Shown here piece by piece: positions 46,443-54,985 of a stretch of 64,000 nt of DNA. Source of the DNA: Sphingomonas hengshuiensis. GTDB taxonomy: Bacteria; Pseudomonadota; Alphaproteobacteria; Sphingomonadales; Sphingomonadaceae. Location of the stretch: NCBI GenBank assembly GCA_003240755.1, contig QFNF01000006.1:30818-94817 (forward strand), in the 5' to 3' direction. The notes under the pieces were generated by a model. It was not told the origin of the DNA, ran no database searches, and saw only the letters and a program-made list of their open reading frames with translations. Positions within the stretch are counted from its first letter, which is position 1; each line of letters begins with the position of its first letter. The translations under genes and the position numbers were made by a program.

Positions 46443-47917
46443 AGACGGCAGTCGTTATCGGCGCAGGGTTCGGCGGCCTCGCGCTCGCCATCCGGCTGCA
46501 GTCGGCGGGCGTGCAGACGACGCTGGTCGAAGGGCGCGACCGGCCCGGCGGGCGCGCCTATTACTGGGAACGCGACGGGTTCGTGTTCGATGCGGGGCCG
46601 ACCGTCATCACCGCCCCCGAATCCTTGCAGGAACTATGGGCGCTGACCGGTCGCGACATGGCGGAGGACGTGACGCTGGAACCGGTGTCGCCCTTCTACC
46701 GACTCAACTGGCCCGACGGCACCAATTTCGACTACACCAACGACGACACGCTGCTGCGCTCCGAAATCGCCAAGCTCGATCCCGGCGACCTTGCCGGCTA
46801 TGCCCGCTTCCTCGAATATTCGGCGGGCGTGTACGAGGAAGGCTATGTGAAGCTGGGGCATGTGCCGTTCCTCGACTTCGCATCGATGATAAAGGCCGCG
46901 CCGGCGCTCGCCAAATATCAGGCATGGCGCTCGGTCTATTCGATCGTGTCGTCGTTCGTGAAGAACGAGAAGCTCAGGCAGGCATTGTCGTTCCATACCC
47001 TGCTGGTCGGTGGCGATCCGATGAAGACCAGCAGCATCTATGCGCTGATCCACAAGCTGGAGCGCGACGGCGGCGTGTGGTTCGCGCAAGGGGGGACCAA
47101 CCGGCTGGTCGCCGGGCTGGTGCGGCTGTTCGAGAAGCTGGGCGGTACGCTGATGCTCGGCGATCCGGTGAAGAGCATCGACACGCTGGGCGACCGCGCG
47201 ACCGGCGTCACGACGCAGGGCGGCGTGGTGATCGGTGCCGACATGGTCGCGACCAATGCCGACCTGATGCACAGCTACAAGGACCTGCTGTCGGGATCGC
47301 GCAGCGCCCGGCGCAAGGTCCAGAAGCTGGAGAAGAAGCGCTTCTCGCCGTCGCTGTTCGTCGTCCATTTCGGCATCAAGGGGACATGGCCGGGCATCCC
47401 GCACCACATGATCCTGTTCGGCCCGCGCTATAAGGGGCTGCTCGCCGACATTTACGACCATGGCGTGCTGTCGGAAGATTTCTCGCTCTACCTGCATCAT
47501 CCGACCGTCACCGACCCGTCGATGGCGCCGGAGGGGCATTCGACCTTCTATGCGCTGTGCCCGGTGCCGCATACCGGCAAGTTCCCGGTCGACTGGGACC
47601 AGATCGGCCCGATCCTCGAAAAGCGCATTCTGGACGAGGTCGGCCGGCGGCTGATCCCCGACATCCACGAACGGATCGTGACGAAGTTCAGCTACATGCC
47701 GAGCGACTTCACCCGCGACCTGAATGCGTGGCAGGGTTCGGCCTTCTCGCTGGAGCCGATCCTGACGCAGAGCGCCTATTTCCGCGCGCACAATCGCGAC
47801 GACGATATCCCGAACCTGTATGTGGTGGGTGCGGGGACGCATCCGGGCGCGGGGATCCCGGGGGTGGTCGGGAGTGCGAAGGCGACCGCGGGGCTGATGC
47901 TGGGGGCGGAGGACTGA
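46439..47917 (+). CDS. crtI: Phytoene desaturase
   Basis: Converts phytoene to lycopene in successive desaturations. The 492 residues start with GTG at KTAVVIGAGFGGLALAIRLQ (dinucleotide fold); GRDRPGGRAYYWERDGFVFDAGPTVIT and the C-terminal DIPNLYVVGAGTHPGAGIPGVVGSAKATAGLML are the CrtI signatures. GGGAG precedes the GTG, which overlaps the crtY stop by four bases. Followed by 555 bases of repeats before the LOG-crtB pair. Confidence 0.96.
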   Translation: MKTAVVIGAGFGGLALAIRLQSAGVQTTLVEGRDRPGGRAYYWERDGFVFDAGPTVITAPESLQELWALTGRDMAEDVTLEPVSPFYRLNWPDGTNFDYTNDDTLLRSEIAKLDPGDLAGYARFLEYSAGVYEEGYVKLGHVPFLDFASMIKAAPALAKYQAWRSVYSIVSSFVKNEKLRQALSFHTLLVGGDPMKTSSIYALIHKLERDGGVWFAQGGTNRLVAGLVRLFEKLGGTLMLGDPVKSIDTLGDRATGVTTQGGVVIGADMVATNADLMHSYKDLLSGSRSARRKVQKLEKKRFSPSLFVVHFGIKGTWPGIPHHMILFGPRYKGLLADIYDHGVLSEDFSLYLHHPTVTDPSMAPEGHSTFYALCPVPHTGKFPVDWDQIGPILEKRILDEVGRRLIPDIHERIVTKFSYMPSDFTRDLNAWQGSAFSLEPILTQSAYFRAHNRDDDIPNLYVVGAGTHPGAGIPGVVGSAKATAGLMLGAED

Positions 47918-47956
47918 CCGCTCTCACCCCGCGTCACGTCACCTCGCCCCACCCAC

Positions 47957-48080
47957 CCCGTTTGGTTCGAGCAGCTTCGAGCGTAGTCGAGAAGCGTCTG
48001 TCGAGAACGCCTGCCCAGCGGAACCCCGTTCTCGATACGCGCTCTCGACTTCGCTCGATCGCCACTCGAACCAATCGGGG
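47957..48080. repeat. Dispersed inverted repeat, family B copy 3
   Basis: CCCGTTTGGTTCGAGCAG at the left and CCACTCGAACCAATCGGG at the right; interior pairs GTCGAGAA with TTCTCGAT/CTCTCGAC. First of three consecutive elements between crtI and the LOG gene (non-coding stretch 47918-48472). Confidence 0.85.
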
Positions 48081-48103
48081 TGGGGGAAAGTCCACGAAGA
48101 TAT

Positions 48104-48214
48104 CCGTTCGTGCTGAGTAGGGATTGAGCGAAGTCGAAAGCCCGTATCGAAGCACCGGCTGCGGTCCTTCGATACGCTGCTTCGACAAGCTCAGCGGCTA
48201 CTCAGGACGAACGG
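48104..48214. repeat. Dispersed inverted repeat, family A copy 3
   Basis: CCGTTCGTGCTGAGTAGGG on the left and CTACTCAGGACGAACGG on the right; inner arms GTATCGAAGCACC and GGTCCTTCGATACG around GGCTGC. Best-preserved copy of the family in the window, same orientation as the copy at 5037. Confidence 0.88.
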
Positions 48215-48291
48215 CGAAAGAGATCATCTTCTCCCCCACTCCCCCACTCCCCCACTCTTCACTCTCCCCACTCCTCACTATCCCAGCCCCA

Positions 48292-48411
48292 CCCGTTCGG
48301 TTCGAGTAGCGATCGAGCTTGTCGAGAGCGCGTATCGAGAACACCTCTCCCCGAACACGCCGTCCTCGACAGCCGCGTCTCGACTACGCTCGAAGCTGCT
48401 CGAACCAAACG
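48292..48411. repeat. Dispersed inverted repeat, family B copy 4
   Basis: CCCGTTCGGTTCGAGTAGCG at the left end and GAAGCTGCTCGAACCAAACG at the right, with the GTCGAGA / TCTCGAC interior. It is preceded by a pyrimidine-rich tract of CCCCACT repeats at about 48230-48285. Confidence 0.85.
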
Positions 48412-48472
48412 TGAAGCGCCCGGGCCAGACCAACCTTGCCCCCCACCCCCCGATCGCCTACCGCTCGCGGCC

Positions 48473-49054
48473 ATGAAGCGTCTGGCCATCTATTGCGGGT
48501 CCGCGACCCCCGCCGATCCCGTCTATATCGACTCGGCCCGCGCCGTCGGTCGCGCGCTGGCGCAGCGCGGCATCGGCGTCGTCTATGGTGGTGGCAGGCT
48601 CGGCCTGATGGGCGCGGTCGCCGATGGCGCGATCGAGGCCGGGGGCGAGGTGATCGGCGTGATCCCGACCGCGCTGGTAAAGGCGGAGGCAGCGCACAGG
48701 GGCCTTACCGAACTCCACGTCGTCGACACGATGCACCAGCGCAAGCAGGCGTTCACCGACCTGTCCGACGGCTTCGTCACCATTCCCGGCGGGACCGGCA
48801 CGATGGACGAATTGTGGGAGGCGATGAGCTGGGCGCAGCTTGGCTATCATGCCAAGCCGGTCGGGCTGCTCAACACGGCGGGCTATTACGACCATCTGAT
48901 CGCGTTCGTCGACAGGATGGCCGAGGTCGGGTTCATGCGTGCCGTTCACCGCGACATCCTGCTGGTCGCCGATACGCTCGATGCGCTGCTGGACAGGATG
49001 GCGGCGCACACCCCGGTGCAGGCGATCATCCATATGGCTGCCACGGACCTTTGA
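48473..49054 (+). CDS. LOG family protein (TIGR00730 type)
   Basis: A 193-residue Rossmann-fold protein of the lysine-decarboxylase-like/LOG family, whose active members release free bases from nucleoside 5'-monophosphates such as cytokinin nucleotides. LAIYCGSA, VVYGGGRLGLMGAVA and the active-site motif PGGTGTMDEL (105-114) are present, with MHQRKQAF for phosphate binding. Its stop overlaps the TTG start of crtB, so the two are translated together. Role in a carotenoid operon unknown. Confidence 0.9.
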   Translation: MKRLAIYCGSATPADPVYIDSARAVGRALAQRGIGVVYGGGRLGLMGAVADGAIEAGGEVIGVIPTALVKAEAAHRGLTELHVVDTMHQRKQAFTDLSDGFVTIPGGTGTMDELWEAMSWAQLGYHAKPVGLLNTAGYYDHLIAFVDRMAEVGFMRAVHRDILLVADTLDALLDRMAAHTPVQAIIHMAATDL

Positions 49055-49977
49055 TCCCGCCCCGCGCCGACCTTGTCGCGCACGCCCGCGACACGATCGC
49101 GCGCGGATCGAAGAGTTTCGCGGCGGCGAGCCGGCTGTTCGATCCGGTGACGCGCGAACGCGCATGGCTGCTCTACGCATGGTGCCGGGCGTGCGACGAC
49201 CTTGCCGACGGGCAGGACCTCGGGCACGGCATGCAGCGCGTCGACGATGCGCAGGCACGGCTGGCGCTGATCCGCGACCGAACGGCGCTGGCACTGGCGG
49301 GCGAACCGACCGGCGACCCGGCGTTCGACGCGCTGGGCGTGGTCGCGCGCGAGGTCGGCCTGCCGCACGCGCTGGTCCGTGACGTGATCGACGGGTTCCA
49401 GCTCGACGCCGATGGCTGGCAGCCGACGACCGAACGCGATCTCTACCAATATTGCTATCATGTCGCCGGGGCGGTCGGCGGGTTGATGGCGGTGGTGATG
49501 GGCGTGCGGGCGCAGGATACCGACACGCTCGACCGCGCCTGCGACCTCGGCCTCGCCTTCCAGCTTGCCAATATCGCGCGCGACGTGGCGGAGGATGCGG
49601 GCGCCGGCCGCTGCTACCTGCCGCGCGACTGGCTGACCGAACAGCGTATCGATCCCGCCGACCCGATGGCGACGCCCGACCGGGTGGCAGTGCTCGCGCG
49701 ACGGATGGCGGCGCGGGCGGCGTGCCATGAGGCCAGCGCGCGGGTCGGCGCGGCGCGGCTGCCATGGCGCTCGGCCTGGGCGGTACTGGCCGCGGCCGAT
49801 ATCTATGGCGGCATCGCCCGCAAGGTCGCCGCCGCCGGCCCCGCCGCATGGCAACGGCGCCAGACCACGTCGAAGGGGGAAAAGATCGCGGCGATCGCCC
49901 GTGCCTTCGTCGCCGCGCGCTGGCGCCCCGCGGTCGATACCCCGCGCGACCCCGCGCTATGGACGCGTCATTCCTGA
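49051..49977 (+). CDS. crtB: Phytoene synthase
   Basis: Condenses two geranylgeranyl diphosphates to phytoene, the first committed carotenoid step. 308 residues read from TTG overlapping the LOG stop (TTGA). The two Asp-rich motifs are DDLAD (49-53) and DVAED (in FQLANIARDVAEDAGAGRCYLP); CYHVAGAVGGLM is also typical. No GGPP synthase gene is in the window. The 3' end overlaps the convergent permease gene by ten bases. Confidence 0.94.
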   Translation: MIPPRADLVAHARDTIARGSKSFAAASRLFDPVTRERAWLLYAWCRACDDLADGQDLGHGMQRVDDAQARLALIRDRTALALAGEPTGDPAFDALGVVAREVGLPHALVRDVIDGFQLDADGWQPTTERDLYQYCYHVAGAVGGLMAVVMGVRAQDTDTLDRACDLGLAFQLANIARDVAEDAGAGRCYLPRDWLTEQRIDPADPMATPDRVAVLARRMAARAACHEASARVGAARLPWRSAWAVLAAADIYGGIARKVAAAGPAAWQRRQTTSKGEKIAAIARAFVAARWRPAVDTPRDPALWTRHS

Positions 49978-51038
49978 TCCGCCTCGTCGGTCGCGACGGT
50001 GATGTCGCGGCCGAGCAGGTGCTGGACATAGATGCGCTGCACCAGCACGAACATGACGATGGTCAGCGGCGCCGCCAGCAACACGCCGATGAAGCCGAAC
50101 ATCAGCCCCATCCCGATCACCGAGAACAGCAGGACGGCGGGCGGCACGTCGACCGCATGCTTCTGCACGATCGGTTGCAGGATGTTGCCCTGGATCTGCT
50201 GGACCACGAGGAACAGGACGATCGTCCACAGCGCGGTCGAGGGCGACTGGGTGAACGCCAGCATCACCGCCGGCACGCCGGCGATGATCGGCCCGACGAA
50301 CGGTACGATATCCAGCAGCCCGGCGATCAGCCCCAGCCCGATCGCGGCCGGCACGCCCAGCATCCATAGCCCGGTGCCGGTCAGCAACGCGACGACGACG
50401 ATCGCGACCGCCTCCCCCTTCATCCAGCCGCGCAGGCCGCCGGCGGCGTCGTCCACCGCCTGCCGCGCGACCGGCTCGGCCGAGCGCGGCGCCAGCATGA
50501 CGAGGCCGCGGCGGTAGAGTTCGGGGTCGGCCGCGAGGAAGATCGCACCGACCAGCACCAGCACCGCGTCGGACAGGCCCGACCCGATCGACAGGACATA
50601 GGTGCCCGCCCGCGACATGATCGTCGTCAGGTCGCTGCCGCCCTGCGACAGCAGGTCGCGCGCCGGCTCGCCGATCCCCCAGCTATCGAGCTGCCGCTGG
50701 ATCGCCTGCAGCGCCGGCGGAATCTGGTCGCGGATCGTGTCGAACTGATCGACCAGTTGCGCACCGAAGCCGAAGAAGATGCCGATGACGATGCCCAGCA
50801 GCAGCACGACCGACAGCCCCAGTGCCAGTCCGCGTGGCAGCTTCGTCCAGCGATGGATGCGGTTGGCGGCGGCGCTGAACAGCACCGCGATCACGGTCGC
50901 GGCGAACACCAGCAACACCAGCCGCATCATGCTGACGAGCAGGAAGCCGGTGCCCGCGATCGCCAGTATCATCACTGTCATCGCCGCAACCCGGCCATAA
51001 CCCAGCGTCGGTCGCTGCGCGTTGCTGTCCATGTTCAT
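49968..51038 (-). CDS. AI-2E family transporter
   Basis: A 356-residue inner-membrane protein of the AI-2E/PerM exporter superfamily, with about seven or eight helices; a soluble segment (GAQLVDQFDTIRDQIPPALQAIQRQL) lies between helices, and the C-terminal half has LLDIVPFVGPIIAGVPAVMLAF and the QGNILQPIVQ motif. Members export autoinducer-2 or exchange sodium/protons; substrate cannot be told here. Convergent with crtB. Confidence 0.9.
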   Translation of the reverse strand: MNMDSNAQRPTLGYGRVAAMTVMILAIAGTGFLLVSMMRLVLLVFAATVIAVLFSAAANRIHRWTKLPRGLALGLSVVLLLGIVIGIFFGFGAQLVDQFDTIRDQIPPALQAIQRQLDSWGIGEPARDLLSQGGSDLTTIMSRAGTYVLSIGSGLSDAVLVLVGAIFLAADPELYRRGLVMLAPRSAEPVARQAVDDAAGGLRGWMKGEAVAIVVVALLTGTGLWMLGVPAAIGLGLIAGLLDIVPFVGPIIAGVPAVMLAFTQSPSTALWTIVLFLVVQQIQGNILQPIVQKHAVDVPPAVLLFSVIGMGLMFGFIGVLLAAPLTIVMFVLVQRIYVQHLLGRDITVATDEADQE

Positions 51039-51092
51039 GATCCCCTTTCGACCGTGAACGGACGGAACCGGACGACGTTCCGCGCCACGGCA

Positions 51093-51638
51093 TCATCCTG
51101 TCGGCAACGCAAGCTCCGAAGCCCAGGCATCGATCGCGGCCCAGCCGACGATGCCGAACGGCCGGAGCGCGCGGGCCCGGGCGCGGGTCATGCCGCCCAG
51201 CGCGATGACCGGCACGCGGCTGTTGCGTATCATCATCCCGAACCGCACCCGCCCAAGCCCCCCCCCACCGGGGTGCGAGGCGGTGGCGAACACCGGCGAG
51301 ACGAAGATCGCATCGACCCCCGCACGCTCGGCGGCGATGCGTTCGGCGACCGAATGCACCGGCCGCGTCGCCAGTCCCCGTCCGCGCCGCGCCATCCGGC
51401 CATGTACCCCGTCGCCACCGGGCAGCGCCGCTCCGGCGACCAGCAGCACATGCCCGCGCGCACGCGCGATCCGCCGCACCCGAGCGTACAGGGCCCGGCG
51501 CGCGCGGGATGGCGTGGCATGATGGCGGAACACGATCCCGCTGCCCCGTGGCAGCGCGGCGACGATCGCCAGCAGCCGATCGCCGAGCCGTTCGTCGGTC
51601 ATCAGCCAGCGATGCGGCAAAGGGTGGCGGCGATCCAT
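51093..51638 (-). CDS. ThiE/TenI-like thiamine phosphate synthase family protein
   Basis: A 181-residue TIM-barrel protein related to thiamine phosphate synthase. SVAERIAAERAGVDAIFVSPVFATASHPGGGGLG and VPVIALGGMTRARARALRPFGIVGWAAID are the ThiE/TenI core; the N-terminal part is less conserved, so synthase activity is not certain and a TenI-like role is possible. No other thiamine gene is nearby. Divergent from the YggS gene with 22 bases between start codons. Confidence 0.8.
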   Translation of the reverse strand: MDRRHPLPHRWLMTDERLGDRLLAIVAALPRGSGIVFRHHATPSRARRALYARVRRIARARGHVLLVAGAALPGGDGVHGRMARRGRGLATRPVHSVAERIAAERAGVDAIFVSPVFATASHPGGGGLGRVRFGMMIRNSRVPVIALGGMTRARARALRPFGIVGWAAIDAWASELALPTG

Positions 51639-51660
51639 GCCCGGCCCTATAGCGCGCGCG

Positions 51661-52320
51661 ATGACGAAAACCGAAACGCTTGCCGCGCTGCGCGGCCGGA
51701 TCGCCCATGCCGAAGCGGTCGCGCGCCGGGAAAGGGGCGCGACGACGCTGATCGCGGTCAGCAAGACCCGCGACGCCGCCGCCATCCAGCCGTTGATCGA
51801 CGCCGGCCAGCGCGTGTTCGGCGAGAACCGCGTACAGGAAGCCCAGGCGAAATGGCCCGCGCTGATCGACGCCACGCCCGGCATCGAACTGCACCTGGTC
51901 GGCCAGCTCCAGTCGAACAAGGCGGAAGATGCCGTGCGGCTGTTCGACGCCATCCATTCGGTCGACCGCCCCTCGCTGGTCGCCGCCCTCGCCAGGGCGA
52001 TCGGGAAGACCGGCCGCGCACCTGCCTGCTTCATCCAGGTCGATATCGGCGACGAACCGCAAAAGGGCGGCTGTGCCATCACCGACCTGCCGGCGCTGCT
52101 CGCCGAGGCGCAGGCCGCCGGACTGCCGATCGCCGGGCTGATGTGCGTACCGCCCGCCGGGCTCGACGCGGCACCCTATTTTGCGCTGACCGCCAGGCTG
52201 GCGCGCGACCATGGTCTGACCGGGCTCAGCATGGGCATGTCGGACGATTTCGAAACCGCCGTAACGCTCGGCGCCACCCATGTCCGCGTCGGATCGGCGC
52301 TGTTCGGCCCGCGTGGCTGA
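51661..52320 (+). CDS. YggS family PLP homeostasis protein
   Basis: A 219-residue single-domain PLP-binding barrel that buffers pyridoxal phosphate in the cytoplasm. LIAVSKTRDAAAIQPLIDAGQRVFGENRVQEAQAKW carries the Schiff-base Lys (in SKT), HLVGQLQSNK follows, and GLSMGMSDDFETAVTLGATHVRVGSALFG binds the phosphate. Start at 51661 fits the family; an in-frame ATG at 51637 is rejected because it overlaps the divergent gene start. Confidence 0.93.
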   Translation: MTKTETLAALRGRIAHAEAVARRERGATTLIAVSKTRDAAAIQPLIDAGQRVFGENRVQEAQAKWPALIDATPGIELHLVGQLQSNKAEDAVRLFDAIHSVDRPSLVAALARAIGKTGRAPACFIQVDIGDEPQKGGCAITDLPALLAEAQAAGLPIAGLMCVPPAGLDAAPYFALTARLARDHGLTGLSMGMSDDFETAVTLGATHVRVGSALFGPRG

Positions 52321-52332
52321 GAGGAAGAGAAG

Positions 52333-53016
52333 ATGACCCGACCCCAGGCCCTGTTGTTCGATTTCGACGGCGTGCTGCTGGAAAGCGAATTCGCCGGCAA
52401 CCGCCAGATCGCCGAATTCCTGACCCAGGCCGGCCACCCGACCAGCGCCGCCGAGTCGATGGCGAACTTCATGGGGCTGTCGGGGACGCACTTCACCCAG
52501 GCGATCGAACGCTGGGTCGGCGGTCCGATCCCCGACGGCTTCTTCGAAGCGCGCGCCGTCGAGGATGCACGGGTGCTGGAAGAAGGGGTCGAGGCGGTGG
52601 CGGGTGCGATCGCCTTTGTCCGCGCGCTTCCCGCCGATCTGCCGCGCGCGATCGTGTCGTCGAGCACGACGCACTGGATCGCGACGCATCTCGACCATCT
52701 CGGGCTGCGCGACGCGTTCGGCGACCATATCTATAGCGGCAAGGAGCATGTCGCGAACGGCAAGCCCGCTCCCGACCTCTATCTCTACGGCGCCGCCCGT
52801 CTGGGGGTGCCGATCGAACGATGCGCGATCCTCGAGGATTCGCCGGTCGGCGTTACCGGGGCGGTGGCATCGGGGGCACGCGTGATCGGGCTGTGCGCGG
52901 GCACCCATTGCGGCGTCGGACACGACGATCGGCTGCGCGCGCTGGGCGTGACCGACATCGCCCATGGCTTCGACGATGTGGCGCGGATGCTGGGGCTGGA
53001 GTCCGTGACCGTCTGA
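52333..53016 (+). CDS. HAD family phosphatase
   Basis: A 227-residue beta-phosphoglucomutase-like HAD hydrolase: motif I LLFDFDGVLLESE, motif II IVSSSTTHW, motif III GKPAPDLYLYGAARLG with ILEDSPVGVTGAVASGARVIG. The helical cap follows motif I. Acts on a phosphorylated metabolite that cannot be named. GAGGAAGAGAAG precedes the ATG, 12 bases after the YggS gene, likely the same operon. Confidence 0.9.
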   Translation: MTRPQALLFDFDGVLLESEFAGNRQIAEFLTQAGHPTSAAESMANFMGLSGTHFTQAIERWVGGPIPDGFFEARAVEDARVLEEGVEAVAGAIAFVRALPADLPRAIVSSSTTHWIATHLDHLGLRDAFGDHIYSGKEHVANGKPAPDLYLYGAARLGVPIERCAILEDSPVGVTGAVASGARVIGLCAGTHCGVGHDDRLRALGVTDIAHGFDDVARMLGLESVTV

Positions 53017-53037
53017 CCGGTCCGGCCCAGGAAGGGG

Positions 53038-53101
53038 ATCGGTTTCGCGCGAGGAGGTTGCGCCGGGCAAAGCTCCCTCCGTCTCTTCGCGCGAACCCGA
53101 T
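53038..53101. terminator. Convergent-gene hairpin (HAD / cytochrome c)
   Basis: Arms ATCGGTTTCGCGCGA (53038-53052) and TCGCGCGAACCCGAT (53087-53101) pair with one mismatch across a 34-base loop. It sits between two convergent genes, so it could end transcription from both sides, although no T-run is present. Confidence 0.6.
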
Positions 53102-53132
53102 CAATCCATGCGGGGAAACGCCAGCTTGGCGA

Positions 53133-53810
53133 TTACTTGCCCTTCTTCGCGGCCTGTTCCGCCGCGGCCGGATCGACCGATGGCGCGCCCGACGCCGGGG
53201 TCGCGCCGTTGACGATGTCGGCGGTATTGGCCAGCGTGCCTTCGGCGACATTGCCTTCGGCGTCGGTGGCCGGTGCCGCATCGGCAGCGGGGGCGGCCGG
53301 GAGCGGCAGGTTGGACCCCTGCGCATTGAGATAGGCGATGACGTTCGCACGGTCTTCGGCGCTGCCGAGGCCCGCAAAGGTCATCTTGGTCCCTGGTGCA
53401 TATTTGCGTGGCGAGGTCAGCCACGCGTTCATCATGTCGAAGTCCCAGTTGCCCGGAATGCCGGTCAGCGCGCTCGAATAGGCGAAGCCTGCCAGATGGC
53501 CGTGCTTCTTGCCCATCACGCCCCACAAATTCGGGCCGATACCGTTCGCCCCGCCCTGGTTGACGGTGTGGCATGCGGCGCATTTCTTGAACACTTCCGC
53601 GCCCTTGGCCACGTCGGCGGTGGCCAGCAGCGTCGCGATCGGCACGGCCGCCGCCGCGCCGCCACCGGCTTCGACGGCACCCTCGACCGGATAGCCCGGT
53701 TTTTCGGGGGGGCCGGAATGGAACACCATTCCGCTGGCGATGCCCAGTCCGAGGGCGGCGGCGCAACCGGCCAATACCCAACCTGCGATGGTGTTCGTCC
53801 GGTCGTCCAT
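53133..53810 (-). CDS. Membrane-anchored cytochrome c
   Basis: A 225-residue class I cytochrome c of the CycM type, carrying electrons between complex III and terminal oxidases at the periplasmic face. An uncleaved N-terminal anchor (IAGWVLAGCAAALGLGIASGMVF) is followed by heme motif CAACH (77-81) and ligand Met in KMTFAGLGSAEDRANVIAYL. The C-terminal 60 residues are an Ala/Pro-rich tail ending AAKKGK. ATG at 53810 is used; 53852 is an in-frame alternative. Confidence 0.9.
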   Translation of the reverse strand: MDDRTNTIAGWVLAGCAAALGLGIASGMVFHSGPPEKPGYPVEGAVEAGGGAAAAVPIATLLATADVAKGAEVFKKCAACHTVNQGGANGIGPNLWGVMGKKHGHLAGFAYSSALTGIPGNWDFDMMNAWLTSPRKYAPGTKMTFAGLGSAEDRANVIAYLNAQGSNLPLPAAPAADAAPATDAEGNVAEGTLANTADIVNGATPASGAPSVDPAAAEQAAKKGK

Positions 53811-53925
53811 GCCCTGAGCCGTCTCACCTAAGATGGTTTTGTTTGGGGTCATGCTTAGAGGCGGCTTCCAAGACTGGCAAGACAGGCTTGCCGCGTTGGC
53901 GTCGGAGCGATAATCGCCGACCCCC

Positions 53926-54816
53926 ATGCATAAATATGCCGCTCCGGCGCGCCCGCTGGTGGCGCGGATGATCGAAGACGCCGCGCGCGAACCGCACCGC
54001 GCGGTCGCATTCCAGGGCGCGCCCGGCGCCAATTCGCACGTCGCGCTGGTACAGGCGTTTCCCGACGCGCTGCCGCTGCCCTGTTTCGGCTTTGCCGATG
54101 CGATCGATGCGGTACGCGGGCAACAGGCGGATTGCGCGATCATCCCGATCGAGAATTCGCTGCATGGCCGCGTTGCCGACATCCATTTCCTGCTGCCCGA
54201 ATCGGGGCTGGTCATCACCGGCGAACATTTCCTGCCGATCCGCCACGCGCTGATGGGACTCGGCCCGGTCGCCGGCATCCGTCAGGCGATGAGTCACGAA
54301 CAGGCGCTGGGCCAGTGCCGCCACTGGTTGAGCGCGCGCGGGATCGAACCGGTGGCCCATCCCGATACGGCGGGTGCCGCAGCGTCGGTCGCCGCGATCG
54401 GCGATCCGGGCATCGCGGCACTCGCCCCGCCGGCGGCGGCCGAACTGTACGGGCTGCAACTGCTCGCCGACGACATCGCCGATGCCGACCACAATACGAC
54501 GCGCTTCGTGGTGCTGGCCCGCGCCGCCCCGCCCGAACCGCCCACCGGTCCGTGCATGACGACGATGGTGTTCGAGGTGAAGAACGTACCGGCCGCGCTG
54601 TACAAGGCGATGGGCGGCTTTGCGACCAACGGCGTCAACATGACGAAACTGGAAAGCTACCAGCGCGGCGGCACCTTCGCAGCGACCGAATTCTTCTGCG
54701 ACATCGAAGGGCGGCCGGGCGAACCGCATATCGACCGCGCGCTGGACGAATTGCGGTTCCACAGCAAATGGGTGCGGCTGCTGGGGACATACGGGCGGGC
54801 GCGGGAGCGGGGCTAG
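53926..54816 (+). CDS. pheA: Prephenate dehydratase
   Basis: Makes phenylpyruvate from prephenate in phenylalanine synthesis. 296 residues: AVAFQGAPGANSHVALVQAFP, IIPIENSLHGRVADIHFLL, and the catalytic Thr-rich motif DHNTTRFVVLAR form the dehydratase domain; a C-terminal ACT domain (MTTMVFEVKNVPAALYKAMGGFATNGVNMTKLESYQ) gives feedback control by phenylalanine. No chorismate mutase domain is fused. Divergent from the cytochrome c gene. Confidence 0.95.
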   Translation: MHKYAAPARPLVARMIEDAAREPHRAVAFQGAPGANSHVALVQAFPDALPLPCFGFADAIDAVRGQQADCAIIPIENSLHGRVADIHFLLPESGLVITGEHFLPIRHALMGLGPVAGIRQAMSHEQALGQCRHWLSARGIEPVAHPDTAGAAASVAAIGDPGIAALAPPAAAELYGLQLLADDIADADHNTTRFVVLARAAPPEPPTGPCMTTMVFEVKNVPAALYKAMGGFATNGVNMTKLESYQRGGTFAATEFFCDIEGRPGEPHIDRALDELRFHSKWVRLLGTYGRARERG

Positions 54817-54836
54817 GCTTCGTTATCCCAATAGAA

Positions 54837-54955
54837 CCGTTTGGTTCGAGCAGCTTCGAGCCTGTCGAGAAGCGACCGTCGAGAACTTCCCGTTTAGGGC
54901 AACCCCTTCTCGACTACGGTTCTCGACAGGCTCGAAGCTCCGCTCGAAGCAAAGG
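54837..54955. repeat. Dispersed inverted repeat, family B copy 5
   Basis: CCGTTTGGTTCGAGCAGCTT at the left and CTCGAAGCTCCGCTCGAAGC near the right end, with GTCGAGAA / TTCTCGAC inside. It lies between the convergent pheA and nudC genes. Confidence 0.85.
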
Positions 54956-54985
54956 GATGGGGGATGAGGAATGGGGAGCGTAGGG

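Noticed and set aside
47918..48472. Repeat cluster as a CRISPR array
   Set aside because: Elements are long imperfect palindromes of two families without uniform repeats and spacers; no cas genes.
50683..53070. 795-codon minus-strand open frame
   Set aside because: Runs through parts of four better-supported genes on both strands and has no recognisable domain.
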